Both the position numbers and the translations under genes were made by a program. This document shows, piece after piece, positions 1-9,174 of a stretch of 64,000 nt of DNA; position 1 is the first letter of the stretch; each line of letters starts with the position of its first letter. The notes under the pieces were generated by a model. That model was not told the origin of the DNA. It did no database searches and was given only the letters and a program-made list of their open reading frames with translations. The stretch comes from Aquabacter sp965279295. Its GTDB lineage: Bacteria; Pseudomonadota; Alphaproteobacteria; Rhizobiales; Xanthobacteraceae. The stretch is from NCBI GenBank assembly GCA_965279295.1, contig CBDIHQ010000013.1; one strand, 5' to 3'.

Positions 1-1
1 G

Positions 2-1663
2 CTCGCCGACATCGACAATGTGGTGTTCTACGACAAGCCGTTCCTGAAGTTTGAACGGCTGCTGGAAACCTACGTCTCGTTTGCGCCGAAGGGCTTCAAG
101 TCGTTCCGCATTGCCCTGCCGCTGTGGCTGCGCGAAAAGCTGTTCCAGAAGGATCTTCTGGCGAGCGAGCTGAAGGAGATGGACGCAAGCTTCGATGCCT
201 CGAAGCTGCTGTTCACCGAACACCATCTCAGCCACGCCGCCAGCGCCTTCTTCCCCTCACCGTTCGAGGAAAGCCTGGTGCTGACCCTCGACGGGGTGGG
301 GGAATGGGCGACCACTTCGGCCGCCATCGGCAAGGGCAACACGCTCGACATCTTCAAGGAAGTGCATTTCCCGCACTCCCTCGGCCTGCTCTATTCGGCC
401 TTCACCTATTACACCGGGTTCAAGGTGAACTCGGGCGAGTACAAGGTAATGGGCCTCGCGCCCTATGGCGAGCCGCGCTTCGTCCAGACCATCCTCGACA
501 ATCTGATCGACGTGAAGGACGACGGCAGCTACCGGCTGAACCAGGATTATTTCGACTATTGCACCGGCCTCACCATGACCAACGCGCGGTTCGACGCGCT
601 GTTTGGAGCACCGCCGCGCAAGCCCGACAAAGAGTTACTGACCCCGTTCCACATGGATCTTGCCGCCTCGGTGCAGAAGGTCACGGAGATCGTGGTGGAG
701 AAGCTGGCGCGTGGGCTCCAAAAGGAGACCGGGCAGCGCAAGCTGTGCATGGCCGGCGGTGTGGCGCTGAACTGCGTCGCCAACGGCGTCTTGCACCGGC
801 TCGGCATCTTCGAGGACATCTATGTCCAGCCGGCCGCCGGTGATGCGGGCGGCGCCGTGGGCGGCGCGCTTGCCGGCTACTACATCCACCACGGCCGGCC
901 GCGCGTGTCGGGCGTCGACCGCATGCGCGGGTCCTATCTCGGGCCGCAATATGCGCAGGACGACATCGAACAGCGCCTGACGGCGGCGGGCGCGGTGTTC
1001 GAGGTGCTCTCCGAGGAGGAGATCGTAAACCAGACCGCGCAGGCGCTGGCCGAGAGCAAGGCGATCGGCTGGTTCCAGGGGCGGATGGAGTTCGGCCCGC
1101 GCTCGCTTGGCGCGCGCTCGATCCTGGGTGATCCGCGGTCGCCCGACATGCAGAAGACCTTGAATCTGAAGGTCAAATATCGCGAGAGCTTCCGCCCGTT
1201 CGCGCCGTCCGTGCTGCGCGAGACTGTGGCGGACTATTTCGAGTTCGACACCGACAGCCCCTACATGCTGATGGTCGCGCCGGTTGTTGAAAGCCGGCGC
1301 CTGCCCATGACGCCGGAACAAGAAGCTCTGTTCGGCATCGATAAGCTGAATGTCCCGCGCTCGGACATTCCTGCCGTAACCCATGTGGATTATTCGGCCC
1401 GTCTCCAGACCGTATCGGCCGACGTGGCGCCGCGCTATCACGCGCTGATCTCGCGCTTCCGCGACCTCACCGGCTGCCCGCTGGTGGTGAACACCTCGTT
1501 CAACGTGCGCGGCGAGCCCATCGTCAACACGCCGGAAGACGCCTTCCGCTGCTTCATGGGCACCGGCATCGAGGTGCTTGCCGTGGGCAATTGCCTGATG
1601 CGCAAGGAACAGCAGGACCCTGCGCTGAAGCTCAATTACGAGACTGCGTTCGAGTTGGATTGA
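2..1663 (+). CDS. Carbamoyltransferase (NodU/CmcH family), 5'-truncated by the window edge
   Basis: The open frame runs to the left edge and in-frame residues (LADIDN) precede the first possible start (GTG at 20), so the gene begins outside the window. The visible 547+ residues carry the family's hallmarks: an HHLSH metal-site segment about 50 residues after the window-internal FYDKPFLKFERLLETY segment, LTLDGVGEW, GGVALNCVANG, and FGPRSLGARSILGDPR followed by NTSFNVRGEPIVNTPEDA near the C terminus. Members transfer a carbamoyl group from carbamoyl phosphate to a sugar or antibiotic hydroxyl via a carbamoyl-adenylate. The acceptor cannot be told from sequence; the tail is intact, so only the N-terminal several dozen residues are missing. 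No glycan or antibiotic genes follow it here, so its partners are probably upstream. Confidence 0.93.
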   Translation, partial: LADIDNVVFYDKPFLKFERLLETYVSFAPKGFKSFRIALPLWLREKLFQKDLLASELKEMDASFDASKLLFTEHHLSHAASAFFPSPFEESLVLTLDGVGEWATTSAAIGKGNTLDIFKEVHFPHSLGLLYSAFTYYTGFKVNSGEYKVMGLAPYGEPRFVQTILDNLIDVKDDGSYRLNQDYFDYCTGLTMTNARFDALFGAPPRKPDKELLTPFHMDLAASVQKVTEIVVEKLARGLQKETGQRKLCMAGGVALNCVANGVLHRLGIFEDIYVQPAAGDAGGAVGGALAGYYIHHGRPRVSGVDRMRGSYLGPQYAQDDIEQRLTAAGAVFEVLSEEEIVNQTAQALAESKAIGWFQGRMEFGPRSLGARSILGDPRSPDMQKTLNLKVKYRESFRPFAPSVLRETVADYFEFDTDSPYMLMVAPVVESRRLPMTPEQEALFGIDKLNVPRSDIPAVTHVDYSARLQTVSADVAPRYHALISRFRDLTGCPLVVNTSFNVRGEPIVNTPEDAFRCFMGTGIEVLAVGNCLMRKEQQDPALKLNYETAFELD

Positions 1664-2071
1664 GGCGCGGAGCGCCTTCCGTGCGCATCTGAGCCGGCCC
1701 CTCCATCGTGGAGTTCGGCCTGCACGTCGCCGCCGTATTCGTTTTCCGGCTCGGCCCGCCAGGACGGAAACAGACAGCCCGTCTGGTTTGCGTTGGATGA
1801 GAGCCGACCGCTCACGTTCTTTGCCGAGTGCTGTCTCATTGATTGGCAGGGGTGCGGAAAATCAGTGAGGGTTGGATCACAACAGACCCTTACGCTTTCC
1901 TGACGAGAAAGCCGTCAGCAGGGTGAAGGCCATCCACCCTAAGGCACTGCCGGTCATCCTCACCACGGCCCTCTTTGCTGTGAACCTTGTTCAGGCTATC
2001 CGGTTGTCGCCGCTTCGCGCCGAGAGGCACTGTCTGCTTCGCCCGGCTCGGGAATGAGAGGAACCTCGGAT
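1664..2071. other. Intergenic stretch, no gene supported
   Basis: About 400 bases between the carbamoyltransferase and the DoxX-like gene. A 61-codon frame at 1872-2057 has no Shine-Dalgarno site and no recognisable protein character. I see no RNA gene or strong terminator here; the promoter of the DoxX-like gene is presumably in the last 100 bases. Confidence 0.5.
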
Positions 2072-2452
2072 ATGTCGAGTGACGCAGGGCTTTGGATGCT
2101 CGCGGTGGGCCGGGTGCTGCTCGGAGGGCTTTTCGTGTACGGCGGCCTTCGGCATTTCTTCGTCCTGGAGATGATTGTTCCAGCTTTAGCCGCTAGGGGA
2201 GTTCCGTTTCCTCGATGTGCACTTATCATCGGGAGCGCCTTCGAACTCGCCGCAGGTGCATTTCTAGCTTTGGGCATCTTGGTTCTACCGGCCGCTCTCG
2301 GCTTAGTGTGCTTCACCGTCGCCGCATCGGTGTTGCTGCTAAATTTCTGGGACATGGGTGCTGGCGCCGAGCGAGACACAGCAAAAAGCTTTGTACAATC
2401 TAACGTCGCAATTATCGGCGGGCTGTTGATTGCCGCCGCGACAGCGCTATGA
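2072..2452 (+). CDS. DoxX family integral membrane protein
   Basis: A 126-residue hydrophobic protein with four predicted membrane segments. It opens with the DoxX-like pattern VGRVLLGGLFVYGGLRHF and continues through a small-residue-rich second helix (IIGSAFELAAGAFLALGILV). DoxX/DoxD-like proteins sit in the inner membrane; the family includes a thiosulfate:quinone oxidoreductase subunit and many proteins of unknown role, so no reaction is assigned. The ATG at 2072 is preferred over the one at 2054 because AGAGGA lies about 10 bases upstream of it. The gene stands alone, with loose spacing on both sides and lower GC than the neighbouring operons, so it may be part of a decayed or acquired patch. 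Confidence 0.75.
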   Translation: MSSDAGLWMLAVGRVLLGGLFVYGGLRHFFVLEMIVPALAARGVPFPRCALIIGSAFELAAGAFLALGILVLPAALGLVCFTVAASVLLLNFWDMGAGAERDTAKSFVQSNVAIIGGLLIAAATAL

Positions 2453-2900
2453 GCAATGCCGGCCTAGGTTTCGAACCTACGCCTTGGTAGAGGGCCCTAT
2501 GGTTACAAATGATCTTCCCGCTTGGCGAACAATTCTCAAGCTGATCAGCGGGGGAAAATGCACCGGAGGCGGCTTAGGCACGGGGACGTTATTTTACGCG
2601 TAAAGCTGCGATTGGCGTGCCGTAAATCGAGCGGCGAAAGATGCGCGCGGCTTCAGCGCAAGCATTGCACTATGCCGCCAGCGTTGAGGCACCTCAATTT
2701 TCAAAATTTTCATTCCACTTTGTGAGGAGTACGGCCGCCGATCGTCGGAGCGTCCGATAGGTCGGGCTCCGGATATCGACAGGAATAATTGCGCTATTCG
2801 CCCTCGCCCGCTTTGATAACGCTTGCAGGCTATTGCCGCGCAGGGGTCTGGAGGCTCATGGTCGGTTTCAGGATCAATAGCCCTTAGATGAGACAAACAT
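2453..2900. other. Intergenic stretch, no gene supported
   Basis: About 450 bases of lower-GC sequence. Short frames on both strands (for example 2522-2725 plus and 2594-2920 minus) have no ribosome-binding site and no family resemblance. A T-arm-like palindrome, TAGGTTTCGAACCTA, at about 2467-2481 does not extend into a tRNA. The stretch reads as decayed DNA. Confidence 0.45.
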
Positions 2901-3107
2901 ATGGTTCTGTGCGAATTCACTCAGCAGGGTGATAAAGAAAAAGTGCTTATCAACCCAGCGCACATCGTGTTTGTTCGGAGCGCCGATCCCGGCTCTTACA
3001 TAGTCACAACGGCTCTGAATTCATCCGGACGCAACCAGTTTTTCCTCGTGGATGAAACCCTTCAACAAGTCCGAGAAGGTGTGAAGGTCCGCGTAAAAGC
3101 GGGATAG
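2901..3107 (+). CDS. Small hypothetical protein, FlbD-like beta-rich fold
   Basis: A 68-residue product. Its pattern (INPAHIVFVRS, then an alternating hydrophobic stretch, then FFLVDETLQQVREGV) resembles small FlbD-like/uncharacterised proteins in which beta strands are followed by a V-E/D-x-x-x-x-V motif. No signal peptide or membrane segment. The start lacks a good Shine-Dalgarno sequence. Two tandem hairpins directly after the stop codon support this being a real transcribed unit. The function is unknown; no flagellar genes are nearby. Confidence 0.45.
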   Translation: MVLCEFTQQGDKEKVLINPAHIVFVRSADPGSYIVTTALNSSGRNQFFLVDETLQQVREGVKVRVKAG

Positions 3108-3113
3108 CGTCGA

Positions 3114-3153
3114 GCCAGTCACCGTAGACTGGCGTATCCCAACTGGGGGATAC
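3114..3153. terminator. Two tandem hairpins between convergent genes
   Basis: GCCAGTC/GACTGGC (3114-3120 with 3127-3133) and GTATCCC/GGGATAC (3134-3140 with 3147-3153) are two perfect 7-bp stems placed back to back without a gap, each with a 6-base loop. They lie between the small plus-strand ORF and the minus-strand SDR, where a bidirectional terminator is expected. There is no long T run. Confidence 0.5.
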
Positions 3154-3175
3154 GGCACCCGATCGGCACACTGAG

Positions 3176-3940
3176 TTACATGCCTGCGGTAAAGCCCTCG
3201 TCGATGAGGACCGTAGATCCGTGCATTGCTTTGGCATGGTCGCTCACGAGGAACACGGCCAGGTTCGCAATGTCCTCGGGTGAGGAATAGGTTCGCGGGC
3301 TTGGCGTCCGCTCGGCGATCGCATTGAGGAACGAGGCGAGTTCCGGCTGAGTGCGAATGTCCTCGTTGATGGGCGTGGCAGTATTGCCCGGCGCGATAGC
3401 GTTCACATTGATGCCCAGAGGCGCCAGTTCAAGGGCCAGCGAGCGCGTCAGCATCGTGATTGCAGCCTTCGTGGCGCAATAGACGGAGTATGTCCTGATA
3501 CCCATCATGCCCGCACACGACGAGATATTCACCACCTTGCCAAACCGCTTCTCCGACATGGACGGGGTAAAGGCGGCAATGGAAAAAATGGTGCCCTTGA
3601 GATTTATGTCGATCATTCTCCCCACGTCTTCCGCGGGCGCACCAATCGGTGTGGGATAGAAGACACCGGCCGAGTTGACGAGAATATCGGCCCCGCCACT
3701 TTCGTCCGAAACCCGCTGCGCGAGGCGCTCCAATTCATCTGGACTTGCAACGTTCGCGACCGCGGCAATTGCCTTCCCGCCTGAACCATTGATGCTGTCA
3801 CACACCGCTTGGGCCTTCGCCAAGTGCGAACTGGCAACCACATAAACAGTGGCTCCCTCTGCTCCGAGCCGATGACAGATCGCGGCCCCGATGCCCTGCG
3901 ATCCACCCGTCACAACGGCGATTTTCCCATCTTGGCGCAT
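3176..3940 (-). CDS. SDR family NAD(P)-dependent oxidoreductase
   Basis: A 254-residue classical short-chain dehydrogenase/reductase: the Rossmann motif TGGSQGIG near the N terminus, NSAG in the fourth strand region, the catalytic serine in NISS and the Y-x-x-x-K pair in YCATK, followed by the IAPGNTATP segment. These are cytosolic enzymes that interconvert alcohols and ketones with NAD(P)(H); the substrate is not predictable. The start at 3940 is chosen over the upstream one at 3976 because GGAGAG lies 6 bases before this ATG. It is a single gene convergent with the small ORF at 2901, with no obvious pathway partner. Confidence 0.9.
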   Translation of the reverse strand: MRQDGKIAVVTGGSQGIGAAICHRLGAEGATVYVVASSHLAKAQAVCDSINGSGGKAIAAVANVASPDELERLAQRVSDESGGADILVNSAGVFYPTPIGAPAEDVGRMIDINLKGTIFSIAAFTPSMSEKRFGKVVNISSCAGMMGIRTYSVYCATKAAITMLTRSLALELAPLGINVNAIAPGNTATPINEDIRTQPELASFLNAIAERTPSPRTYSSPEDIANLAVFLVSDHAKAMHGSTVLIDEGFTAGM

Positions 3941-4021
3941 GTTCTCTCCGGAATGCTGCGCCGCCTTTCTACACAATCGCGCTCTTTGACGCGATGATGC
4001 GCCTGCTGCTTGGGAGCTATC

Positions 4022-4129
4022 ATGAAAACGATCCTGGCCGCCCTCTCCACCGGCGTAGCAATGGCGGGTACCTGCTCTGCTACGTCCGCCTCGGAAAACC
4101 GCGCGGGCGTATCAAGACAAGCCTCATGA
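4022..4129 (+). pseudogene. Truncated secreted-protein remnant
   Basis: A 35-codon frame with a good ribosome-binding site (GGGAG before the ATG) encodes what looks like a signal peptide (MKTILAALSTGVAMAG) followed by a short tail and a stop. The length is too small for a mature secreted protein of a familiar type, and nothing in the next 250 bases restores a frame. I read it as the 5' end of a decayed periplasmic or lipoprotein gene; a genuine micro-peptide cannot be excluded. Confidence 0.3.
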
Positions 4130-4386
4130 CAAAATGCACCAAGAACGCAGTCGGAGCGCCATGACCAAAGCCCGACAGCCCACTGTTGATCTCGCTGGCC
4201 CTCAGGCTTTCTTCACGGGCGTCACGCCGTTGAGTCCATAGCATTCGTCGGCGAGCCCAAGCGATAACCACCGTTCCCCTTGTGGCGACTCGCATTTCTG
4301 GATATCCCCGAGATGAAGCTTGAGGTTGGCAGGCGAATGTCTTCACCAAATGTCTGCCGCGTCCATGAAAGCTTCGATAGGAGCCA
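4130..4386. other. Intergenic stretch ahead of the efflux operon
   Basis: Between the truncated secreted-protein remnant and the YtcA-like gene I see no supported gene. The minus-strand frame across 4080-4505 is a shadow with no start signal. The promoter of the efflux operon should lie here, but no clear -35/-10 pair stands out. Confidence 0.35.
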
Positions 4387-4734
4387 TTGGCCTGGAAGGA
4401 CAACCGGTTGCTGAAGCGTGCCGCCCCGCGCGGGTCCACGAGCAAGGGTGCCGACCTGTTCACCGGGCTGGCGCGCCCGCGAAACCTGATGTTCCTCGCC
4501 GCCATGCCGCTGGCCGGATGCTCACCCGCCGGGGCGCCATCGCTGTTCTTCTTCGGCGCCTATTTCCCATCCTGGCTCGCCTGCGCTTTCATCGCGATCC
4601 TCGCCACGATCGTGATCAGGATGCTGTTCGTGCGCCTCGGCATCGACGATGTATTGCCCGCGCGCCTCCCGGTCTATGTGTGCATTGCCGCCAGCATCGG
4701 CTTTCTCATCTCCCTCATCGGTTTCGGGCGCTAG
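4387..4734 (+). CDS. YtcA-like small membrane lipoprotein of an MdtNOP-type efflux operon
   Basis: The product has a hydrophobic leader ending in the lipobox-like LAGC and two further membrane segments. The core GAYFPSWLACAFIAILATIV closely resembles the GAYYPSW-type signature of E. coli YtcA, whose gene adjoins mdtNOP. Here it likewise leads an adaptor/FUSC/outer-membrane-factor operon. The frame opens with TTG at 4387; an ATG at 4489 (MFLAAMPLAGC) would give a much shorter lipoprotein, so the true start is uncertain. It ends 3 bases before the next start, indicating one transcript. The role in the pump is unknown. Confidence 0.75.
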   Translation: MAWKDNRLLKRAAPRGSTSKGADLFTGLARPRNLMFLAAMPLAGCSPAGAPSLFFFGAYFPSWLACAFIAILATIVIRMLFVRLGIDDVLPARLPVYVCIAASIGFLISLIGFGR

Positions 4735-4737
4735 CCG

Positions 4738-5784
4738 ATGGATCACGACCCTTCCCATCGCAAACGCAGTATCGGCGCACTCGTCACCCTCATCGTGGCA
4801 TTGGCGGCGGTAGTCCTGGGGTGGCGTTATCTGCGCACAGCGGAACTCAACCCGCTATCCGACGATGCCGTCATCACCGCTGATACCGTGACCATCGCCC
4901 CCTCGGTCGCGGGACGCATCGAGCGGTTCGCCGTCAAGGACAATGGCGTCGCGCGCAAAGGCGAATTGCTGCTTGCCCTCGATCCTCTCACCTATCGGCT
5001 GGCGGTGGCCCAGACGGCCGCCGATCTCCAGATCGCCGAGGCCGCCCAGGCGGACAAGCTGCGCGCCGTCTCCGCCGAACGCTCAAATGCCGCCATCGCC
5101 CATGAACAGGTCACGCGCGCCAAACAGAACCTGGACCTTGCCAGCCAGACGCTGGCGCGGCTCGAGCCGCTGCGGCCGAAGGGCTATGTGAGCGCCCAGC
5201 AGGTGGACGATGCCGCCACCGCGAAGCGCGACGCCGAGGTGAGCCTGAAGCAGGCGGTGCAGCAGGAAGCCGCAGCCAACGCACTGGTGAGCGACACCGC
5301 CGCCGCCGCCGCACTGGTCGCCGCGCGCCGGGCGGCGCTGGCCATCGCCGAACGCGCGCTGGCGGAGACCGAACTCAAGGCGCCGTTCGACGGCAAGGTG
5401 GTGGGGCTGGAGGCGGCGGCGGGCGGATATGTGCTGCCCGGCCAGTCGGTGTTTACGCTGATCGACACCGGCGCGTGGTTCGCGTCCGCCGCCTTCCTGG
5501 AAACTGACCTGCCGAGCATCCGCATCGGCGATTGTGCCACCGTCTACACCCTGGCCGACCGTGGCCGGGCCATCAAGGGGCGGGTGGAAGGGATCGGCTG
5601 GGGCGTGTCGTCGGAGGAATTGATCGCCCTGCCCCGCAAGATGCCCATCGTGCCCAAGACCCTCGAGTGGGTGCGGGTGGCGCAGCGTTTTCCGGTCCGC
5701 ATCCGCCTGTTCGATCCGCCCGACGACCTGATGCGCATCGGCGCGTCTGCCACCGCGACCGTGCATCATGGAACCGGCTGCTGA
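4738..5784 (+). CDS. HlyD/MdtN-like periplasmic adaptor (membrane fusion protein)
   Basis: A 348-residue protein with an N-terminal membrane anchor (about residues 10-30), a first lipoyl half (DAVITADTVTIAPSVAG), an alanine-rich coiled-coil hairpin (about 95-215), a second lipoyl half (LKAPFDGKVVGL) and a C-terminal beta-barrel domain. This is the layout of adaptors that bridge an inner-membrane transporter to a TolC-type channel. It overlaps the start of the next gene by 17 bases, suggesting translational coupling. In the E. coli MdtNOP arrangement the same three functions occur in the same order. Substrates are not deducible; aromatic acids and cationic dyes are known for relatives. Confidence 0.92.
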   Translation: MDHDPSHRKRSIGALVTLIVALAAVVLGWRYLRTAELNPLSDDAVITADTVTIAPSVAGRIERFAVKDNGVARKGELLLALDPLTYRLAVAQTAADLQIAEAAQADKLRAVSAERSNAAIAHEQVTRAKQNLDLASQTLARLEPLRPKGYVSAQQVDDAATAKRDAEVSLKQAVQQEAAANALVSDTAAAAALVAARRAALAIAERALAETELKAPFDGKVVGLEAAAGGYVLPGQSVFTLIDTGAWFASAAFLETDLPSIRIGDCATVYTLADRGRAIKGRVEGIGWGVSSEELIALPRKMPIVPKTLEWVRVAQRFPVRIRLFDPPDDLMRIGASATATVHHGTGC

Positions 5785-7639
5785 GGCGGCATGGCGGGGC
5801 ATCGCCCGCCAGGTCGTCCTGGATCTCCAGCCCTTTCCCGGCCGGTTCGGCATGGCTTGGCGGATCGCGCTGCTATGCGCGCTGGTGGCCGGCACCGCCA
5901 TGGTCTTCAAGGTGCCGGAATCCGCCATCGGTTGCTATCTCATCATCTTCCTCGCCCGGCCCAACGGCGCCGAATGCGTGGGGCAGGCCATCGGCATCAT
6001 CCTGCTGGTGAGCATCGTCGTGCTCGCCATGGCACCGGTGATCCAGGCCACCGCCGATACGCCGTTGCTGCGGCTTTCCGTCATCGCCGGCGTGTCGTTC
6101 GCTTTCGTGTTTCTCGGTTCGGCCTCCAAGCTCGGCGAGCAAAGCTCCATCGTGGCCTTGGTGGTCGCCTTCATCCTGACTTTGGTGGACCGCCTCCCGG
6201 CCGGGGAGATCGCGACACGCGGCCTGCTCTATGCCTGGCAGATGGCGGTCATGCCCATGGCGCTGATGATCGCCTTCTATCTGGTGCTCGGCACCGGCCC
6301 GCACACCCTCTTGCGCCGCACCGTGGCCGAGCGGCTCGGACGCGGCGCCGATGTGCTCGACGCGCCGCGTGAGGGCGCGCTGGACGATGCGCTGGCTGAG
6401 GGGCGGGCGGACAGCGACAAGCAGGTGCAACTCGCGGGCCTGTTCCACACCGTGCCTAACACCGCGCTCAAGTGGCTCTCGGGGGCATCCGAGAGCAGCT
6501 ACCGTTTCCTCCTGGCGGTCGCGGCCTTGCCCGCGAGCCTGGCACCCGAGGCGCGGGCCCGGCTCGCCCGGGAAGGCCGCACAGCAGGGGAAGCCATCGC
6601 GCGCGGGCAAAGCCCCGCACGGCATGAGGCGCCCTCGCCCTCTGGCAACGAGGCGCTGGATGCCGCCTGGGCGGCGCTGGCGGGGCTCGGGCGGGCGGAC
6701 GGCGGCAGTGTCGCTGCCCCTCCCAAGGAACGCTTCCTCAAGCCGGACGCCTTCACAAATCCGGACCACCAGCGCTACGCCCTGAAGACCACCGCCGCCG
6801 CGGTGCTCTGCTATCTCATCTATTCGCTGATCGACTGGTCGGGCATCCACACCGCCATGATCACCTGCTACGTGGCCGCCCTCGGGACCACCGGCGAGAC
6901 GGTGCACAAGCTCGCCCTGCGCATCTGCGGCTGTCTGGTGGGCGCGGCCTTGGGGGTGGGCGCCATCCTGTTCGTCATCCCGCATCTGTCCTCGGTGGGC
7001 GGGCTGATGGCGCTGGTGTTCCTCGGCATTCTGCCGGCAGCTTGGGTGTCCAGCGGCAGCGAGCGGATTTCCTACGGCGGGGTACAGATCGGCCTCGCCT
7101 TCCTTCTCACCATCCTCGACGGCTTCGCGCCGAGCCTGGACATGGGGTCGGCGCGGGACCGGGTGATGGGCATCCTGCTGGGCAATCTCGTCGTTTATCT
7201 CTTCTTCACCGGTCTTTGGCCGAAAAGCGCGATGCACGAGGTGCGCGCGCGCATGGCCGGTGTTCTCGCCGCATTGTCGCGCCTCGCGGCGCTGGACCCG
7301 CAGGCGCGGCAGAGAGCCATCAACCCTGCGGCGATGATCGCCAGCGAACTTCGCGCCATGGAGGACTTGCTTGCGCTGCTGCCGTTCGAGCCCGCCCGCC
7401 AGCGCCCGCCGGCCGCCTCGGTCGCGCGCATCGGGGCACTGATCGCGGAAGCCAAGGCGCTGCTTCCGCTGTTGATGTTTAGCCCCAACCACGGGGAAGA
7501 GGCCGCACGCCGGCTGCGCGCGGCGGCGGAGCAGGCAGAGCGAGGCCACGATGCCGCGACGCCGGACGCCGACGTCGCTCCTGCGGATGACGAGATTTCG
7601 CGGCGCACCCTGCGCATCGCACATCTGGTGGCGGGATGA
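5768..7639 (+). CDS. FUSC family inner-membrane efflux protein (MdtO/AaeB-like)
   Basis: A 623-residue protein with two hydrophobic bundles (roughly residues 25-180 and 335-485) separated and followed by soluble regions. This is the duplicated architecture of fusaric-acid-resistance/aromatic-acid exporters (FUSC). The N-terminal bundle contains SAIGCYLIIFLARP and the second contains IHTAMITCYVAALGTTGETVHK, typical of the family. It should be the cytoplasmic-membrane component that works with the HlyD-like adaptor before it and the outer-membrane factor after it; its stop overlaps the next start as ATGA. Confidence 0.9.
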   Translation: MEPAAEAAWRGIARQVVLDLQPFPGRFGMAWRIALLCALVAGTAMVFKVPESAIGCYLIIFLARPNGAECVGQAIGIILLVSIVVLAMAPVIQATADTPLLRLSVIAGVSFAFVFLGSASKLGEQSSIVALVVAFILTLVDRLPAGEIATRGLLYAWQMAVMPMALMIAFYLVLGTGPHTLLRRTVAERLGRGADVLDAPREGALDDALAEGRADSDKQVQLAGLFHTVPNTALKWLSGASESSYRFLLAVAALPASLAPEARARLAREGRTAGEAIARGQSPARHEAPSPSGNEALDAAWAALAGLGRADGGSVAAPPKERFLKPDAFTNPDHQRYALKTTAAAVLCYLIYSLIDWSGIHTAMITCYVAALGTTGETVHKLALRICGCLVGAALGVGAILFVIPHLSSVGGLMALVFLGILPAAWVSSGSERISYGGVQIGLAFLLTILDGFAPSLDMGSARDRVMGILLGNLVVYLFFTGLWPKSAMHEVRARMAGVLAALSRLAALDPQARQRAINPAAMIASELRAMEDLLALLPFEPARQRPPAASVARIGALIAEAKALLPLLMFSPNHGEEAARRLRAAAEQAERGHDAATPDADVAPADDEISRRTLRIAHLVAG

Positions 7640-9174
7640 ACGGAGCCGTTCCCCGCCTCCTGGCCCGTTGCGGCCTCGCGCTTCTCGCCTGCACCGCGCT
7701 GGCGGCCTGCGCCACCCAGGCGCTGAACACAGCGCCCGCCGATCCCGCAGCCCCCTGGGTGCCAGCGGAAGCGCAGGCCGCCCCAACCGCCGAGAGCGCC
7801 GGCGCGGCGGTGGGTGCAAAGGTGTTCAGCGTGCCGCCCGAGCCTGAGGTGGCTGCACTCCAGCCGACCCCCGGCCTGTCGCCCACCAAAGCCTATGGCC
7901 TCGCTGAACTGATCGATATCGCCCAGACACAGAACCCGGCAACCCGGATCGCCTGGCAACAGGCCCGGCAGGCGGCGCTCGCCACGGGCATGGTGGAAGC
8001 GACATTCCTGCCGTTCATTTCGGCCAATGTGATCGGCGGATACCAGAAATTCTCGGCGCCGCTGCCGGTCGCCCTCCCCGGCGCGAGCGAGGTCAGCACC
8101 AGCACATCCGGCGTGTCGCCGCAGGTGGCGCTGCAATGGCTGGTGTTCGACTTCGGACAGCGGGGCGCCCTGCACGAGACCGCCCGGCGCAACGCCACCG
8201 CAGCCAACATCCTGTTCAACGGGGTGCACCAGAAGATCATCTATGACGTCACCCGCGCCTATTTCCTCTATGGCGCCGCCCGAAGCCGGGTCACGCTGGC
8301 CGAACAGAATCTCGCCAACAGCCGCAAGATCGAGGATGCCGCTCAGGGGCGCATAACCAACGGGCTCGGTACCACTGTGGAGGTGGCTCAAGCCCGGCAG
8401 CAGGTGGCGCAGGCGCGGTTCGGGCTGGTCCAGGCGCAGGGCGTGGAGCGAGACACCTACCAGGGTCTGCTCGCGGTCATGGGCATTTCGCCCTTGACGC
8501 AGATCCGCGTGCGCGAGGGGATCGGGCGTCCCCTGCCCGACAGCATCGGCACGCCCACCGAGCAGATGATCAAGACCGCTCTTGCCCAACGCCCCGACGT
8601 GCTCGCCAGCTTCTCCGCGATGAAGGGGTCCGAGGCGGGCATCACCGCCGCGCAGGCGGAATTCCTGCCCAAGGTCTTCCTCGGCGCGGTGGCGGCGAGC
8701 GGCAACACGAACCTGTCCGCCACCGGCCTACCCACCATCGGCCAGCAATCCGCCGCTTCGGGGGTGATGGTGGGTGCCACCATGCCGCTCTACGACGGTG
8801 GGCTGCGGGCGGCGCGGCTTAAGGCGGCGGAATCCGTGGTGGAGGTTTCGCAGGCGACGTTCCAGAAAACCCGCGACGCGGCGGCGCGTGAGATCGTCAT
8901 CTCCGCGAACACCTTACGCTCCGCGCTCGCCTCCTACCGCGCCGCCACCGAACTCGCATCCGCCGCCGCGATCACATACGACGCGGCGCTCGACGCCTAT
9001 AAGAGCGGGGTCGGCAACATCACGGTGGCGACCGCAGCGGACAGCGGCCTGCTCACCGCCCGCCAGGCGCAGACCGACGCCCATGCTGCCTCGCTGGTGG
9101 CTGCGGCCAACCTCGCCTTCGTGCTTGGCGCGATGACCTCGGCCGATACACCGTCCGGCCTTCTGGCGCGCTGA
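7636..9174 (+). CDS. Outer-membrane efflux lipoprotein (NodT/MdtP-like, TolC superfamily)
   Basis: A 512-residue protein with a lipoprotein signal (ALLACTALAAC, Cys about residue 25) and a proline/alanine-rich linker. It then has the duplicated outer-membrane-efflux repeats: long alpha-helical stretches rich in Ala/Gln around VEVAQARQQVAQARFGL and a second copy around YDAALDAYKSGVGNITVATAAD. This is the exit channel of the tripartite pump encoded by the three preceding genes, joined by a 4-base overlap. NodT-type members usually form trimers acylated at the N-terminal Cys. No adjacent regulator is visible, so control of the operon is unknown. Confidence 0.92.
   Translation: MNGAVPRLLARCGLALLACTALAACATQALNTAPADPAAPWVPAEAQAAPTAESAGAAVGAKVFSVPPEPEVAALQPTPGLSPTKAYGLAELIDIAQTQNPATRIAWQQARQAALATGMVEATFLPFISANVIGGYQKFSAPLPVALPGASEVSTSTSGVSPQVALQWLVFDFGQRGALHETARRNATAANILFNGVHQKIIYDVTRAYFLYGAARSRVTLAEQNLANSRKIEDAAQGRITNGLGTTVEVAQARQQVAQARFGLVQAQGVERDTYQGLLAVMGISPLTQIRVREGIGRPLPDSIGTPTEQMIKTALAQRPDVLASFSAMKGSEAGITAAQAEFLPKVFLGAVAASGNTNLSATGLPTIGQQSAASGVMVGATMPLYDGGLRAARLKAAESVVEVSQATFQKTRDAAAREIVISANTLRSALASYRAATELASAAAITYDAALDAYKSGVGNITVATAADSGLLTARQAQTDAHAASLVAAANLAFVLGAMTSADTPSGLLAR

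Noticed and set aside
1872..2057. 61-codon frame before the DoxX-like gene
   Set aside because: No ribosome-binding site, no hydrophobic or conserved pattern, and overlaps the start region of the better-supported DoxX-like gene.
2460..2510. T-arm-like palindrome and TTGGTAGAG string suggesting a tRNA
   Set aside because: The T-loop-like part reads on the minus strand while the D-arm-like TTGGTAGAG reads on the plus strand. No acceptor stem or anticodon arm can be built, so it is not a tRNA.
5873..7819. 648-codon minus-strand frame opposite the FUSC gene
   Set aside because: High-GC shadow frame: biased to Arg/Gly/His with no domain, fully overlapping clear efflux genes.
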